In this document: piece after piece, positions 18,946 to 29,485 of the stretch | Layout of the letters: each line of letters begins with the position of its first letter | Numbering within the stretch: position 1 is the stretch's first letter | Position numbers and translations under genes: made by a program | Assembly (NCBI GenBank): GCA_963783095.1 | Contig: CAWAMR010000001.1 | Span: 124,001-188,000 of the forward strand | Origin: CAWAMR01 sp963783095 | GTDB lineage: Bacteria > Planctomycetota > Planctomycetia > Gemmatales > Gemmataceae | Reading direction: 5' to 3' | Length of the DNA stretch: 64,000 bases | Notes under the pieces: model-generated | The model's database searches: none | Told to the model about the DNA's origin: nothing | The model's input: only the letters and a program-made list of their open reading frames with translations

Positions 18946-19743
18946 ATGCGTCCAACTCCTCGAATCTTGATGTGTCCACCCGATCATTACGGCATTGAAT
19001 ACGAAATCAATCCGTGGATGAATCGCTCGATGGCTTCCGTGCGCGACCTCGCATTCAAGCAGTGGCGGCAACTGCGAACGGCCCTGCTCGGTCTCGGCGT
19101 CAAGGTTGAGGAAATGCAGCCTCAACCGGGTTTGCCCGACTTGGTCTTCACCGCCAACGCCGGCCTGATGTTTCGCGATCGCTTCTTCAGTTCGCGCTTC
19201 AAACATGCCGAACGTGCCAAGGAGTCACCCCATTTCGATGCCTGGTTCCTGGAACATGGCTTTGAGGTTATTCACTGGCCCGAAGGTCTCTATCACGAAG
19301 GGGCCGGCGATGCCCTGTTCTGCGGCGACGCCCTTTTCGCCGGCTATCGCACGCGCTCCGATGCCCGCGCTCATCAATGGGTTGGCGAGCAAATGGGCGT
19401 GCGCGTTTTGCCGTTAGAACTGGTCAACTCTCGGTTCTACCACCTCGATACCTGTTTCTGTCCTCTTGCGCCGGGTGAAGCACTTTACTTCCCTGCGGCC
19501 TTCGATGCTTATGGGCTGCGCGTTCTGGAATCGCATGTGCCGAAGTTGTTGCCGGTCGCGGAGCCTGAAGCGAACCGTTTCGGCTGCAATGCCGTGGTGA
19601 TTGGCAAGACGGTAATTCACAATAGCCAATGCCCAAAACTGGCGGAGGATCTGCAACAGTGGGGGTACATTTCAATCGAAGTGGAACTGGACGAGTTCTT
19701 GAAAGCCGGTGGCAGCGCGAAATGCTTGACCTTGCGCAGTTGA
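18946..19743 (+). CDS. DDAH-like amidinohydrolase (arginine deiminase superfamily)
   Basis: A 265-residue protein of the guanidino-group-modifying superfamily. It shows 'MCPPDHYGIEYEINPWM' at the N-terminus, 'LPDLVFTANAGLMF', 'EGAGDALFCGDALFAGYRTR', the catalytic His in 'SRFYHLDTCFCPL', and the nucleophilic Cys in 'GGSAKCLTL' five residues from the end. Members hydrolyse N-methylated arginines (dimethylarginine dimethylaminohydrolase) or related guanidines; the exact substrate is not certain. Length and motif order are normal. It converges on the zinc-ribbon gene across a strong hairpin. Confidence 0.87.
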   Translation: MRPTPRILMCPPDHYGIEYEINPWMNRSMASVRDLAFKQWRQLRTALLGLGVKVEEMQPQPGLPDLVFTANAGLMFRDRFFSSRFKHAERAKESPHFDAWFLEHGFEVIHWPEGLYHEGAGDALFCGDALFAGYRTRSDARAHQWVGEQMGVRVLPLELVNSRFYHLDTCFCPLAPGEALYFPAAFDAYGLRVLESHVPKLLPVAEPEANRFGCNAVVIGKTVIHNSQCPKLAEDLQQWGYISIEVELDEFLKAGGSAKCLTLRS

Positions 19744-19763
19744 TGGCGAAGAAGCAGCGGGAT

Positions 19764-19875
19764 GGTAACAAATAGTGGTCAGTGGTTAGTGGTCGGTGGT
19801 CAGTAAATGCAAAGCCAAAAGTCTCCCAGGCATTTGGTTTTTCTGACCACTGACCACTGACCACTATTTGTTACC
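19764..19875. terminator. Large inverted repeat between convergent genes (possible bidirectional terminator)
   Basis: Arms 19764-19796 and 19843-19875 match at all but two of 33 positions, with a 46-base loop. Each arm contains the tandem unit TGGTCAG. It follows the stop of the DDAH-like gene and overlaps the stop of the opposite-strand membrane protein, the usual place for a shared terminator. The TGACCAC tandem make-up also resembles dispersed intergenic repeats, so a repeat element that serves as terminator is likely. Confidence 0.55.
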
Positions 19876-20804
19876 AGAATATCCCTACCCGCGGCGGCGG
19901 TTTGTCGCCCCGTTGTTGCATCGCAGTTTCCGCTGCAATTCCCACCAGCGCCAGCAGGTGCATTACGATAGCCAGCCATAACCAGATCGTGTTCCCCAAC
20001 TGATATTTCCCCACTTCTCGCGCGATTTGCATTTGCACGCGCTGGATTTCTTCGGGTGTTTTGGCCAGTTTGGTTTCTTCCTTGAGAGATTCGCTGACCA
20101 GGCTTGAAACCGCATGTTCCAGCCCGAAACCGGCAACGACCTGGATCAGCAACACAAACAGGAGAATGCCCGCCATCGCCGCCAGCAGGGCGAGGCGGAT
20201 GCTCCAGATGCTTTGCAGCAATGTGGGCAATTGCAGTCGGCCTCGGTTCACCAGATGATGCGCCAGACAAGAACCACCGCTGGAATCAACAATATCAGGT
20301 AAGGCAGAAGCCACCAGCTTGAGGCGAGCCGATCCTTCAGAGTTGCCTCCATTTCAAACAGCTTGTCGCTCACCGGGTCAGCGCTCATGGTGCCAAATAA
20401 TGCCTGCCAGGCATTCTGCGTGTAGGCAGCGTACCCCGCTGGAAAGGAGCCGGTCCACTTGAAGAACGTCAACACAAGCGCGAGCGTCAAGCAAATGGCG
20501 CAAGCCATTGCATCGTGGCCGGGTGCAGGGAAATCGACAGGACACGTCCGCGACCCTCGATTTTTGGTTGAGAGGAGGGCTTCGGCTCGCTTGGCAATTG
20601 AGGCGATTCCGGTGCGCCGATCAGCGAGATTGATGTAGGTGTCGTCGTTGCGGGCAAAGGGAGTGGTAGCGGATCGGGCATAGAAACGGCGTATAGTTCC
20701 GGGGCCGGGAACGATTGCGCGCACAAGGGACAGCTTACCGGCTTACCGGCCTCGGTGTCGGCAATGGCGATCGACTGAGAACAATGAGGGCAGAGCAGAC
20801 GCAT
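19871..20804 (-). pseudogene. Zinc-ribbon membrane protein, split by two frameshifts
   Basis: Three overlapping frames make one protein. 20804 to about 20520 gives a zinc ribbon ('LLCPHCSQSIAIADTE', 'PVSCPLCAQSFPAP', CxxC twice) and a Pro/Ser-rich linker. About 20520 to 20265 gives a membrane segment ('AICLTLALVLTFFKW') and 'WWLLPYLILLIPAVVLVWRI'. About 20265 to 19871 gives two more segments ('LALLAAMAGILLFVLLIQVV', 'TIWLWLAIVMHLLALVGIAA'). The two frame changes go the same way. Zinc-ribbon/multi-TM proteins of this sort are common in planctomycetes and have no known role. Whether the shifts are real cannot be decided without a second reading of the sequence. Confidence 0.65.
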
Positions 20805-20846
20805 GAGAGCTAATGACTCGGAGAAAAGTTCGCAAAGGATTGGAAG

Positions 20847-21743
20847 TCAGGATATTAACTTGCCGTCAGCGTGCAACGGATGAGATATGCAAAACGCCTT
20901 CGGGAGGTATTCCAGCAAATCGGTTGGCAAGAGCGATACTTCCCCAAACACTTTCGCAGCAAAATCGCCGGCGGCTCCATGAAGCCAAACGCCCAGTTGA
21001 GCCGCCTCAAACGGCGCTAATCCCTGCGCGATCAGCGCGGCAATCATTCCGGTCAACACATCGCCGGAACCGCCTTTCGCCATCCCCGGATTGCCGGTGT
21101 TGTTGCGGTAAAGTCGTTGGCCATCCGTTACCAATGTTCCTTGACCCTTCAGCACCAACACTACATTATGATCCGCGGCAAATGGGATCGCCAGCGCTTC
21201 ACGTTGTTGTTGTACTTCCCCGGCCGATCGCCGTATCAATCGACCGAATTCGCCGGGGTGCGGCGTCAACACGATAGGCACTTCCCGGCGACGAAGCACA
21301 TCCACCGGCAATTTCGTCAAGGCATTGATGCCATCGGCATCGAGGACGATCGGCAGGGTCGCCTGGATGAGAAGATATTCCATGATCTCCGGGATTTTCC
21401 CGAGTTGTCCAAGTCCGGGACCAACCGCCAGCACATTCGCGCTTCGAGCTAAATCGAGAATGATCGATACCGCATCCTCGTTGAGATGACCTTGCACATC
21501 GATGGGCAACGACGCGGTGGTATAACATGGATTCCCGCCGGCCACGACGGCTTGCACATCCGCAGGCGTCGCCACTTGAACCAGTCCTGCGCCGGCCCGC
21601 ATCGCAGCAGTGCCGCAGAGTATCGCTGCGCCGGTCATGCCGCGCGATCCGGCAACAACCAGCACCTTTCCGAAAGTGCCCTTGTGCGAATCATCTGCCC
21701 GCGCCGGCAGTTTCGGAAGTTCAGTGATCTCAATTGGGTTCAT
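20847..21743 (-). CDS. nnrD: ADP-dependent NAD(P)H-hydrate dehydratase
   Basis: A 298-residue protein from ATG 21743; the open frame upstream is made of repeat DNA. Ribokinase-like YjeF C-terminal domain: 'GKVLVVAGSRGMTGAAILCG', 'VLAVGPGLGQL', 'LDADGINAL', 'VLTPHPGEFGRL', 'VLVLKGQGTLVTDG' and 'NPGMAKGGSGDVLTGMI', which holds the catalytic GGSGD. It repairs damaged S-NAD(P)HX using ADP in the cytoplasm. The epimerase half (NnrE) often fused to it is absent here. Its start lies 6 bp from a 59-bp repeat copy. Confidence 0.93.
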   Translation of the reverse strand: MNPIEITELPKLPARADDSHKGTFGKVLVVAGSRGMTGAAILCGTAAMRAGAGLVQVATPADVQAVVAGGNPCYTTASLPIDVQGHLNEDAVSIILDLARSANVLAVGPGLGQLGKIPEIMEYLLIQATLPIVLDADGINALTKLPVDVLRRREVPIVLTPHPGEFGRLIRRSAGEVQQQREALAIPFAADHNVVLVLKGQGTLVTDGQRLYRNNTGNPGMAKGGSGDVLTGMIAALIAQGLAPFEAAQLGVWLHGAAGDFAAKVFGEVSLLPTDLLEYLPKAFCISHPLHADGKLIS

Positions 21744-21749
21744 ATTTGT

Positions 21750-21930
21750 CTTCGTCCTACACGGAATAGTTTGGTAGGGCGGGTCGAGTCTTCGAGGCCC
21801 GCCGCAGGTACTTCGTGCTACGCGGAATAGTTTGGTAGGGCGGGTCGAGTCTTCGAGGCCCGCCGCAGGAGCCGATTCATTGAGGATGAAATTGGCCAAC
21901 GGCGGGCCTCGAAGACTCGACCCGCCCTAC
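21750..21930. repeat. 59-bp tandem direct repeat plus inverted partial copy
   Basis: Copy A 21750-21808 and copy B 21811-21869 differ at two positions. 21901-21930 is a 30-bp inverted copy of their common core (GTAGGGCGGGTCGAGTCTTC...). The set fills the whole gap between the nnrD start and the pckA stop, so any nnrD promoter lies in it or in pckA. Copy B with the inverted copy can form a hairpin of about 30 bp that could terminate pckA. Confidence 0.88.
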
Positions 21931-21943
21931 GATTCCCTGGAAC

Positions 21944-23482
21944 TTAACTTTCCATTTGCTCCGGGTTCTGGAACATTGCCACAAGTTTATGGGCTGCTGC
22001 ATCATAGGCATGTGGGTCGCTCCAGGTCGAGCGAGGCTGCAACACCTCCGATGGAACGCCGGGACATTCCTTCGGTATCTGCAAACCGAATACCGAATCC
22101 GCTGCAAATGCCACTTCATTCAGCGTCCCGTCCAGCACTGCTTTCAACAATGCCCGTGTATGCTCCAGATTCATTCGTTTTCCAGCGCCGGCGTGGCCGC
22201 CGGTCCAGCCGGTGTTGACCAGCCAGACCGGGGCGTTGTGCTTTTGCATCTTCTCGCGCAGCAATTCGGCATATCGGCGAGGCGGCAACGGCAAAAAAGG
22301 TGCAGCAAAACACGTGCTGAAGGTGGCTTGCGGCGATTTGACCCCTGTTTCGGTTCCTGCTACTTTTGCCGTGTATCCCAGAAGAAAATGTTCCATTGCT
22401 TGTTCCGGCGTCAATTTGGAAAGCGGCGGCAACACGCCGAAGGCATCGCAGGTCAGAAAGAAAATATTGCTCGGATGTCCGCCTCTGCCGCTCGGTTCAG
22501 CATTGCGCATGAAATTGATCGGATAAGCGCAACGCGTGTTCTCCGTGTATCGGTCGCTGTCGTAATTCGGTACACGGGTGTGCGGGTCGAGCGGGACATT
22601 TTCTAAAACGCTGCCGAAACGGATGGCGTTCCAGATGTCCGACTCGCCGGTCGGCGATAGCCGAATCGTTTTCGCGTAGCAGCCTCCTTCGATGTTGAAC
22701 ACTCCCTCATTCGACCAGCCATGTTCATCATCGCCGATCAAGCTGCGTTCGGGATCGGCTGAGAGTGTGGTTTTTCCAGTCCCGGATAGCCCAAAGAATA
22801 AGGCAACATCGCCCTTCACGCCGATGTTCGCGGAGCAGTGCATGGGAAAGACATCCTTGAACGGCAGAAGGGCGTTCAAGATCGAGAAAACCGATTTCTT
22901 GATCTCCCCTGCATAATGAGTCCCGGCGATCAGCACCGTTTTCTGCTCGAAACTGATGGCAACGACGGTTTCGGAATTCGTGCCGTCCCGCACAGGGTCG
23001 CATTGCAACTCCGGTAATGCCAGAATCATCCAATCGGGCTGAAAAGTGCGATGTTCAGCGGCAGTGAGACGACGAAACAGACATTGCGCGAAGAGCGCGT
23101 GCCAGGCTTTCTCGGCGACGAGGCGGATATGGATGCGATGGGCGGGATCCGCGCAGGCATAGCTATCCTGAACAAACAACTCCCTGCCGCGCGAAAACTC
23201 CCGCGCTCGTTTTAACAGATGGGCAAAGACCTCAGGTGGCATCGGCTGATTGACTCTTCCCCAGTCAACACTGGACTCGACCGATGGCTCCTGGACAATG
23301 AATTTATCTTTTGGGGAACGCCCCGTGCGTTTGCCCGTCAAGGCGGTCAAGGCCCCGGTCTCGGTTAATTGAGCTTCGTGTCGGGCCAGAGCCATCTCAA
23401 CCAGAATCGGCGCACCAAGGTTGTCGTGGACCGCTCCTAAACCCAACAAGCCGTGCTGGTTCAGATCGACGAAACGGGACAT
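21944..23482 (-). CDS. pckA: ATP-dependent phosphoenolpyruvate carboxykinase
   Basis: A 512-residue protein from ATG 23482 (AAGGA six bases upstream). Diagnostic motifs: 'TGKRTGRSPKDKFIV' (substrate site), 'PMHCSANIG' with the Walker A loop 'GLSGTGKTTLSADPERSL' (about residue 234), 'IGDDEHGW' (Mg/Mn ligands) and 'FNIEGGCYAKTI'. It converts oxaloacetate plus ATP to phosphoenolpyruvate and CO2 in gluconeogenesis. It is cytoplasmic and complete. It stands first in a same-strand run with nnrD and the zinc-ribbon gene, but the repeat between makes a common transcript uncertain. Confidence 0.96.
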   Translation of the reverse strand: MSRFVDLNQHGLLGLGAVHDNLGAPILVEMALARHEAQLTETGALTALTGKRTGRSPKDKFIVQEPSVESSVDWGRVNQPMPPEVFAHLLKRAREFSRGRELFVQDSYACADPAHRIHIRLVAEKAWHALFAQCLFRRLTAAEHRTFQPDWMILALPELQCDPVRDGTNSETVVAISFEQKTVLIAGTHYAGEIKKSVFSILNALLPFKDVFPMHCSANIGVKGDVALFFGLSGTGKTTLSADPERSLIGDDEHGWSNEGVFNIEGGCYAKTIRLSPTGESDIWNAIRFGSVLENVPLDPHTRVPNYDSDRYTENTRCAYPINFMRNAEPSGRGGHPSNIFFLTCDAFGVLPPLSKLTPEQAMEHFLLGYTAKVAGTETGVKSPQATFSTCFAAPFLPLPPRRYAELLREKMQKHNAPVWLVNTGWTGGHAGAGKRMNLEHTRALLKAVLDGTLNEVAFAADSVFGLQIPKECPGVPSEVLQPRSTWSDPHAYDAAAHKLVAMFQNPEQMES

Positions 23483-24565
23483 GGCGCATCCTTTTTGCAC
23501 GACACAGAAGATCTCCAACACGCTTGAGGGTTCATTATACAGCCGATATGGGACTTCGGGCGACCAATCCGCAAACCCAAAGACACAAGATTGTCAGCTG
23601 CTTTCTGGCTGCCTGCACTGAAAAACGGCTCTGACTCAAAAATCCCAAATTCCAAATCACAAATCCCAAACAAATCCCAAATTCAAAATGACCAAAACGG
23701 AAACCCTTCCGCCTCCGAAGTTTCGTTTCTTGTTCTCTTTGGGATTTTGAAGTTATTTGTGTTTTGGAATTTGTGATTTGGAATTTTGAGTCAATGCGAT
23801 GAAGAACCGGTTTTCGATCTGACTTTGCATTCGAGTCTCTCCGCGCCGAGGTTCGCGTTCGACTTTTCATCCCGCGATCCGTGCAAAAATCGACCGTCCG
23901 CCTTCTCAAAACCTTCATCGATTATTCATTGAAATTGAGTTGTAAATCATTCGTTGAACCGGATAATCTCCGATAAGCTGCCTGCCCAATTTTGCCGGAT
24001 CGACTGCTCGATTCGCAAATTGCCAGCATGAATTGATTGTCGACCGGTTGATACTCTGGGAAAAAACGATTGGCCTGAATTGGTTGACTAAGACATTCGA
24101 GCTTTTGCGAACGGGAAGGAATCGAACGTGAGCCGGCTATAGATCGGCCGATCACAATGTTTGCCGGAAGTTTGAAAGGGTGAATTGAGATCAGGCACAG
24201 CTCAGGTATCGGGAGCCGATTGTCCTTCTCATCAATTCATCATCTTTCATTCACAATTCCGGTTGGTTTCGTCCCCGCGAGCAGAATAAATTGGCCTCGT
24301 AAACTCACACCTCCCCTTCCTGGGGAGTTTATCTCGCAAATAGGTTTTCTGATCTTTCCAGGCTTTGAAGTCCTCCGTAGCGGAAGGAGTCTAATTGCGT
24401 CGTTGGTTCGTTCCAAGGATGGATGGGAACTGAAATTGTCGGGTCCACACCCAGGCCAATCGAAGGAGTCAGCAGAAGTGCGACGGCCTGGTCAGCAGCA
24501 AGTGGCTCTCAGGATTTTGGAGAATCACTCGGGCGTTTGAACCATAGACAAGAGTTGCCAACCCT
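23483..24565. other. Long intergenic region, no gene recognised
   Basis: About 1.08 kb between pckA and the TPR gene. It holds an A/T-rich imperfect inverted repeat at 23635-23792. The rest has short open frames on both strands with no family signature and no matching ribosome sites. Promoters for both divergent genes should be here, but no confident motif could be assigned. Confidence 0.6.
23635..23792. repeat. Imperfect A/T-rich inverted repeat
   Basis: 23635-23670 (CTCAAAAATCCCAAATTCCA...) pairs with 23766-23792 (...GGAATTTGTGATTTGGAATT). Internal CAAATCCCAAA units repeat on the left arm and TTTTGGAATTTG units on the right. Repeats of this form, built from CAAATCCCAAATTCC units, are typical of intergenic DNA in large planctomycete genomes. 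Confidence 0.6.
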
Positions 24566-27500
24566 ATGAACCCAGCTCAAATACTCTCGTTTCTTGCGTT
24601 GCGTCGGCTCTTGTGCCGATATGCGCTTGCGGGCTGCTATTTGAACGGTCGTGCGGATAGCAGGGTCGCCGAAGGGGGAACAGAATCCGAGTCGATTCGG
24701 CGCGATCCTCTTGCTACCGCGCCTGAGCTGCAAAGGGCCTTCTCTCTCACCTGGCTTACGGTCGATCTTGCCTTGCATTCCGATCAACGCGAGGGTTTGA
24801 ACGGCCCCATTCGATCACTGGTAGAGATGCTTGCCGACGGCCCCTTGGAGTCTTGGGTTGCCGGCGTGGGCCAGCAGCAACGGCAGATTCGCGCAGATCT
24901 CTCAGCAGCAAGTCGAAATGGACCGCTCCATCGCAATGTTGTGGACATGTCCGAACTGGATCGGCAGCTCGCCCGCATGAGAACTCTGCCGGAGCCAACA
25001 GTTCTCCGCGAACTCGAAAACTACGCTTTGGGGGATCTCGCCGATCAATTCCGTAATGCCGGCTATCCAAATCTTGCTGAGATCATTGAAGCCGGTACGG
25101 ATGAAGAAGATTCCGTGCTCATCGGCTTGTTCGTGTCGTTTATTAATCTGGCGCTGGACCAATCGTTCGAGTCGTCATTCGGAGACAACGGAGTTGGCAT
25201 TCTTTCCCCAGGAATTGCTCTTCGGATTCGACAGGAATTTGATGATCGGGAAACCTCACTGGCAGTGCCGGGAGTCTCGCAACGATTCCAACTCCCGCAA
25301 TCTTTCGATGTCGATACCCGCATCCGCCAGGGAGTGAATTATTCCCAGCGCGGCGATTACGAACGTGCGATCGTCGAGTTTAGCGTTACTTTACAGTGGG
25401 TTCCCGACAATCCAACCGTCTACTTCCATCGGGGTGAGGCCTATCGGCTCAAGGGCGATTACGAGCGAGCAAGCGCCGATTATTCCAGCGCTTTGAAGTT
25501 CGATCCAAAACACATTCCTTCGTATCTCGGTCGAGGCACGGCCTCCCGGCTGATGGGGTCGATCGAGAAGGCGGATGCCGACTTTTCGCAAGCGATCACT
25601 CTGGACCCGAAGAATGTGCCGGCCCGTCTCAGTCGAGGAGCGGTGCTCGCTCTTTCGGGTCGCGACGATGAGGCGATCGCCGATTTTTCGGAAGCGCTTC
25701 GCCTCGATCCCTCGCACTCCTGGGCCTATCAGAGTCGCGCGGATGTTTATGCGGGCAAGGGCGAACACGACCTGGCATTGGCCGACTATGGGCAAGCACT
25801 CCGCCTCAACCCCTATTTCCCCCTGGCATACTCCAATCGCGGGGACGTTTATCGTCTCAAAGGGGAGTTTGACCAGGCGGTGGCCGACTACTCGGAGGCG
25901 ATTCGCCTCGACCAGTTCAATCCGCGCATCTACACCAATCGCGGTGATGCCTACCGACAAAAGGGACAATACGAGCAGGCTCTGGCCGACTTTGGCGAAG
26001 CCATCCGACTCGACTCGACCAACCCCTCGGGCTACCTCAACCGGGGTATCACGCTCCAGCTCACGCGCGAGTACGACCGGGCAGTCGCCGATTTCGATCG
26101 CGCCGAGCAGTTCGACTCGGCCAACCCCACGATTTATTACCAGCGCCACTTGCTTACCAGCAACAATCCTCCTTCGAGCGTGCTCTGAACGATCTGGGTC
26201 GAGCCGTCGAGTTGAACCCGCGCGATGCGGTCGCCTTTTTGTGCCGGGGCAACATCCACGCGGCGATGCGCAAATTCGACCGAGCCATCGAGGACTACAG
26301 CGAGGCGATTCGTCTGAATCCTCGATCCGAACAGGCCTACCTCGACCGGGGCACGGTGCGTGCTCAGACCGGTGAGTTCACGGGGCGCTCGAAGATTGCA
26401 GCGCTGCGTTACGCATCAACCCGAATCTCGTGCCGGCGCTGTTGGTCCGAGGCGGCTGTCAGCATCGACTGGGCAACCACGGTTTGGCTGTTGAAGAATA
26501 CAACGAGGCCATCCGCATCAATCCGCGCTATTCCAAAGCTTATAACGATCGGGGTGCAACGCTCAGCAAGATGGGCCAACTCGAAGAGGCGGTGCGGGAC
26601 TTTAGCCGGGCCATCGAGTTGAAGTCGGATTATGTTCAAGCCATTTCAAATCGTGCAACCGCTTACCAACTCATGAAGCGTCACGACCTGGCACTGCGTG
26701 ATTTCACTCAGGCCGTGATGCTCGATGGCAAGTACTCAGCTGCTTACTGCGTTCAACGCAGCCTGTCTGAGGTGTCGCGCCGCCAATACGATCGGGCGCT
26801 TGCGGATTGTACCGTTGCGCTTCAGCTAGACCCGCAGAATGTTCTTGCCCGCGCGACCAAGGCGGAAATTCTGCGCCTCCGCGAGCAGCATTTCGACCTC
26901 GATCCGGGCGGCGTCGAGCCCGAACCGGTCGTGCCGGAACGGCGACGTCCGGAAAGACCGTACACCGTCGTCGATCAGTCGGAGACCATTCCCGATGCCG
27001 GGCACCGCACCCGCTCCTCTCACGCTCAGGCGATTGATCCGTACGGGTTAAGTACGGGGGCCACCGAAGAAGTTGTCCTGAACCTGGCGGATCTGGTCGA
27101 GGAGGAGGAATCGACCCAAGAGTTAGAAGCGCCGATGCCGGTAGCGCCGAAGCCTGCGTCAACCACGATGGAGTTCGTTCCAAGGAAAGCCTCGGTCACC
27201 CACGTTGCGGAACCTCAGGCAAACGAGCGCGTTGAAGAAGAGGAGACCGAGCCTGAGATCATTCTGAAAGATTCGAAACTTTTGGCCAGCTCGGCAGAGA
27301 TTGAGCTCCCGGATCAAACGTCGATAGAGTTTCCACCCGATGATTCAGCAGATGCTGCCCAAAGAGCTGCGGAAGCTGCGGAGGCGGAAAGGCTCCGGCG
27401 GGAGTGGGATCAGAAGCAACTTGAAATCGCGGACAAAGCCAGGAAGCTGCGCAAACTGCACGAGGCATCTGCGAAAAAGCAGCAGAACAAAAGACTTTCT

Positions 27501-27959
27501 CCGGCAGAAGCTGAGGAAGAAGCCGCTGAACGCCGCAAAAAAATTCGCAATTATATCATCATCAGTGTTGGCGGTTTGTTCATGGCCTATTGGCTTTATA
27601 CCGTGGTCATGGCAATCCTCCCGGGTTCGAAGAATCTGGCCCCGCAATTTACCGCCGAGAAATTCATCGCCGAATATGCCAAAGATAAAAAGCGCGCTGA
27701 AGAGAAGTATGCCATGACAGGCATCTCGTTGAAAGGGAAGATGGTCGTGGAACCCTCCCCCGATCCCAACGCTCGGGCGCGATTTTTCTTCGCACCGGGT
27801 GGTGCAGGCGATCTCAAAATTGAATTTATTCTGCGGGATACCGATCTGGCAGAAAATCTGAGGGAAAACGAAGAATTTCTGATGACCGGTGTCGTTCAAC
27901 GCATGAAAGACCAAAAGCTCATTGTGGTCTCGAATGCCGCACCGATTCGCGGCCGATAG
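24566..27959 (+). pseudogene. Long TPR protein with membrane anchor and tRNA_anti-like C-terminal domain, two frameshifts
   Basis: Three frames join into about 1,130 residues. 24566 to about 26148: a unique N-terminus, then ten or so 34-residue TPRs ('PRIYTNRGDAYRQKGQYEQA'). About 26148-26385 in the next frame: 'SSFERALNDLGRAVELNPRD'. About 26390-27959: 'ALEDCSAALRINPNLVPALL' onward, an acidic linker, a coiled coil ('AEAERLRREWDQKQLEIADK'), a membrane segment ('YIIISVGGLFMAYWLYTVVM') and an OB-fold region ('LKGKMVVEPSPD', 'FLMTGVVQRMKDQKLIVVSN'). TPRs continue in register across both breaks, so each is a simple one-base loss or an equivalent change. The start codon is not certain because no ribosome site precedes 24566. 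Probably a scaffold protein; role unknown. Confidence 0.72.
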
Positions 27960-28131
27960 CCGATTGTTGATATTAAATGATGTCGAGTAATAGAAGAAAG
28001 TTCTATGAAGTTCAACGAAATAACTCTGTCCATTGAGAAATCCAACTTCCCGATATTGAACTACCCCCTATAAATCCGGTAATGCGCTGGATTGTGTTCT
28101 GATCGTTATTGTTAATTGCAAAAGGAATCTC

Positions 28132-29325
28132 ATGAAAATGTCTCTCCTTCCCAAGAATCGCAAAGCTTTTACACTCGTAGAGCTGTTGGTGGTCATTGCC
28201 ATCATCGCGGTTCTCATCAGCCTGCTGTTGCCGGCTGTGCAGAAGGTTCGCGAAGCGGCCAATCGGGCCAAGTGTCAGAACAACTTAAAGCAGATCACCC
28301 TTGCAGCTTTGAATTATGAGAGTGCGAATAAAGCCTTTCCCTGGAATGCAATCACGAAGAATAACGAACAGCCTCCTTACATTCCTTACGATCCGAGCAC
28401 GATCCCCGCCCCTGGTAATTTCGCAGGAACCCAGGGTCGGTGCAGCGTATTAGTGACATTGCTGCCCTATACTGAACAAGTGGCGGCCGCCTCGACCTGG
28501 TGGTACAATATCGACTCCGCCGACCCCAACAACGCGGGCAATCTTTCGGTGAACTTGCCTCTTTACACGTGTCCTTCCACACAAAACACCGGAAGCATGA
28601 TAACCTACGACCAAAAGTATATCGCCCCGACCACCACCGTACCGTACACACCCACTGGCGGGTACACTGCGGGTGTACCCTCCGGCACCAACATTTCTTT
28701 TGCCCCCCCGGCGGTAAGCGCAATTGGTGTCATCAGCACTACCCTCAATATCTACGGTAATAAACTTTGGCCGTCGGGTAACGCTAATAACACGATGACG
28801 GGTTTCCCGTCGGACTATGCACCTGCAACCCAGGTAAAGACCACAAAAAATGCTAATGGGGCTGAGATCGCATTCGCCAATCCGCTGGTGACGAACACAT
28901 TCATGGGCTCTCGCAGCAAGGGGGCAATGTGCCAGAACGGTCCAACGCCGATCACCTCGATCACAGACGGGACCAGCAATACCATCATGTTTTCGGAAGC
29001 TGCCGGGCGAAGCCTTCAGTGGTACTCGGGGCTTATCAATGTCCCCTACGCTGTGGGTGCATTTACCGGGATGATCTGGGCCGACTCCGACAACCGTATT
29101 ACGGTGACCGGCACGGATTCCACTGGATTACTGGACATCGGTACTGGGCCGTGCGTGATGAATTGCAACAATCTCCAGGGTGATATATACAGCTTTCATA
29201 CAGGAGGAGCGAATATTTCCCGCGCGGACGGCTCGGTTATATTCGTGAGTTCTACGATCAATATCAATGTCCTTGCCGCGATGGTTACTCGAGCCGGTGG
29301 CGAGCAAGTAGATTTGCCTCAATAA
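28132..29325 (+). CDS. DUF1559 prepilin-like secreted protein
   Basis: A 397-residue protein; ATG 28132 with AAAGGA six bases before it. The N-terminus is a type IV prepilin signal, 'KAFTLVELLVVIAIIAVLIS' (cleavage before F, Glu at +5), followed by 'LLPAVQKVREAANRAKCQNN', the DUF1559 start. The C-terminus has the family's 'SFHTGGANISRADGSVIFV' (H...DGS) motif. DUF1559 proteins form very large paralogous families in planctomycetes and are exported by a type II/IV-pilus-like system; their function is unproven. It is followed by a paralogue, so the two are probably co-regulated. Confidence 0.93.
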   Translation: MKMSLLPKNRKAFTLVELLVVIAIIAVLISLLLPAVQKVREAANRAKCQNNLKQITLAALNYESANKAFPWNAITKNNEQPPYIPYDPSTIPAPGNFAGTQGRCSVLVTLLPYTEQVAAASTWWYNIDSADPNNAGNLSVNLPLYTCPSTQNTGSMITYDQKYIAPTTTVPYTPTGGYTAGVPSGTNISFAPPAVSAIGVISTTLNIYGNKLWPSGNANNTMTGFPSDYAPATQVKTTKNANGAEIAFANPLVTNTFMGSRSKGAMCQNGPTPITSITDGTSNTIMFSEAAGRSLQWYSGLINVPYAVGAFTGMIWADSDNRITVTGTDSTGLLDIGTGPCVMNCNNLQGDIYSFHTGGANISRADGSVIFVSSTININVLAAMVTRAGGEQVDLPQ

Positions 29326-29485
29326 AGAAAATGGCAATATACTCGCGTTCTTCATCGTTCGTTAATGGGATGTTAAACACGAGTATATATTGTAATCTTC
29401 GATAAGAACGCCTCTGCCTTTCTTGCTCCGGATTGTGTGTTTCCTGATTCTTTCACGTGCTTTACTTCTTTTGAAAGGAAGTCCA

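Noticed and set aside
21832..22218. Open frame across the 59-bp repeats and pckA 3' end
   Set aside because: It is the antisense of pckA joined to repeat DNA; no independent coding signal.
23535..23918. 127-residue open frame on the minus strand
   Set aside because: It crosses an A/T-rich inverted repeat, has no ribosome site or family motif, and its composition follows the repeat.
24220..24540. 106-residue open frame upstream of the TPR gene
   Set aside because: No motif, no ribosome site, and amino-acid make-up typical of non-coding DNA; left as intergenic.
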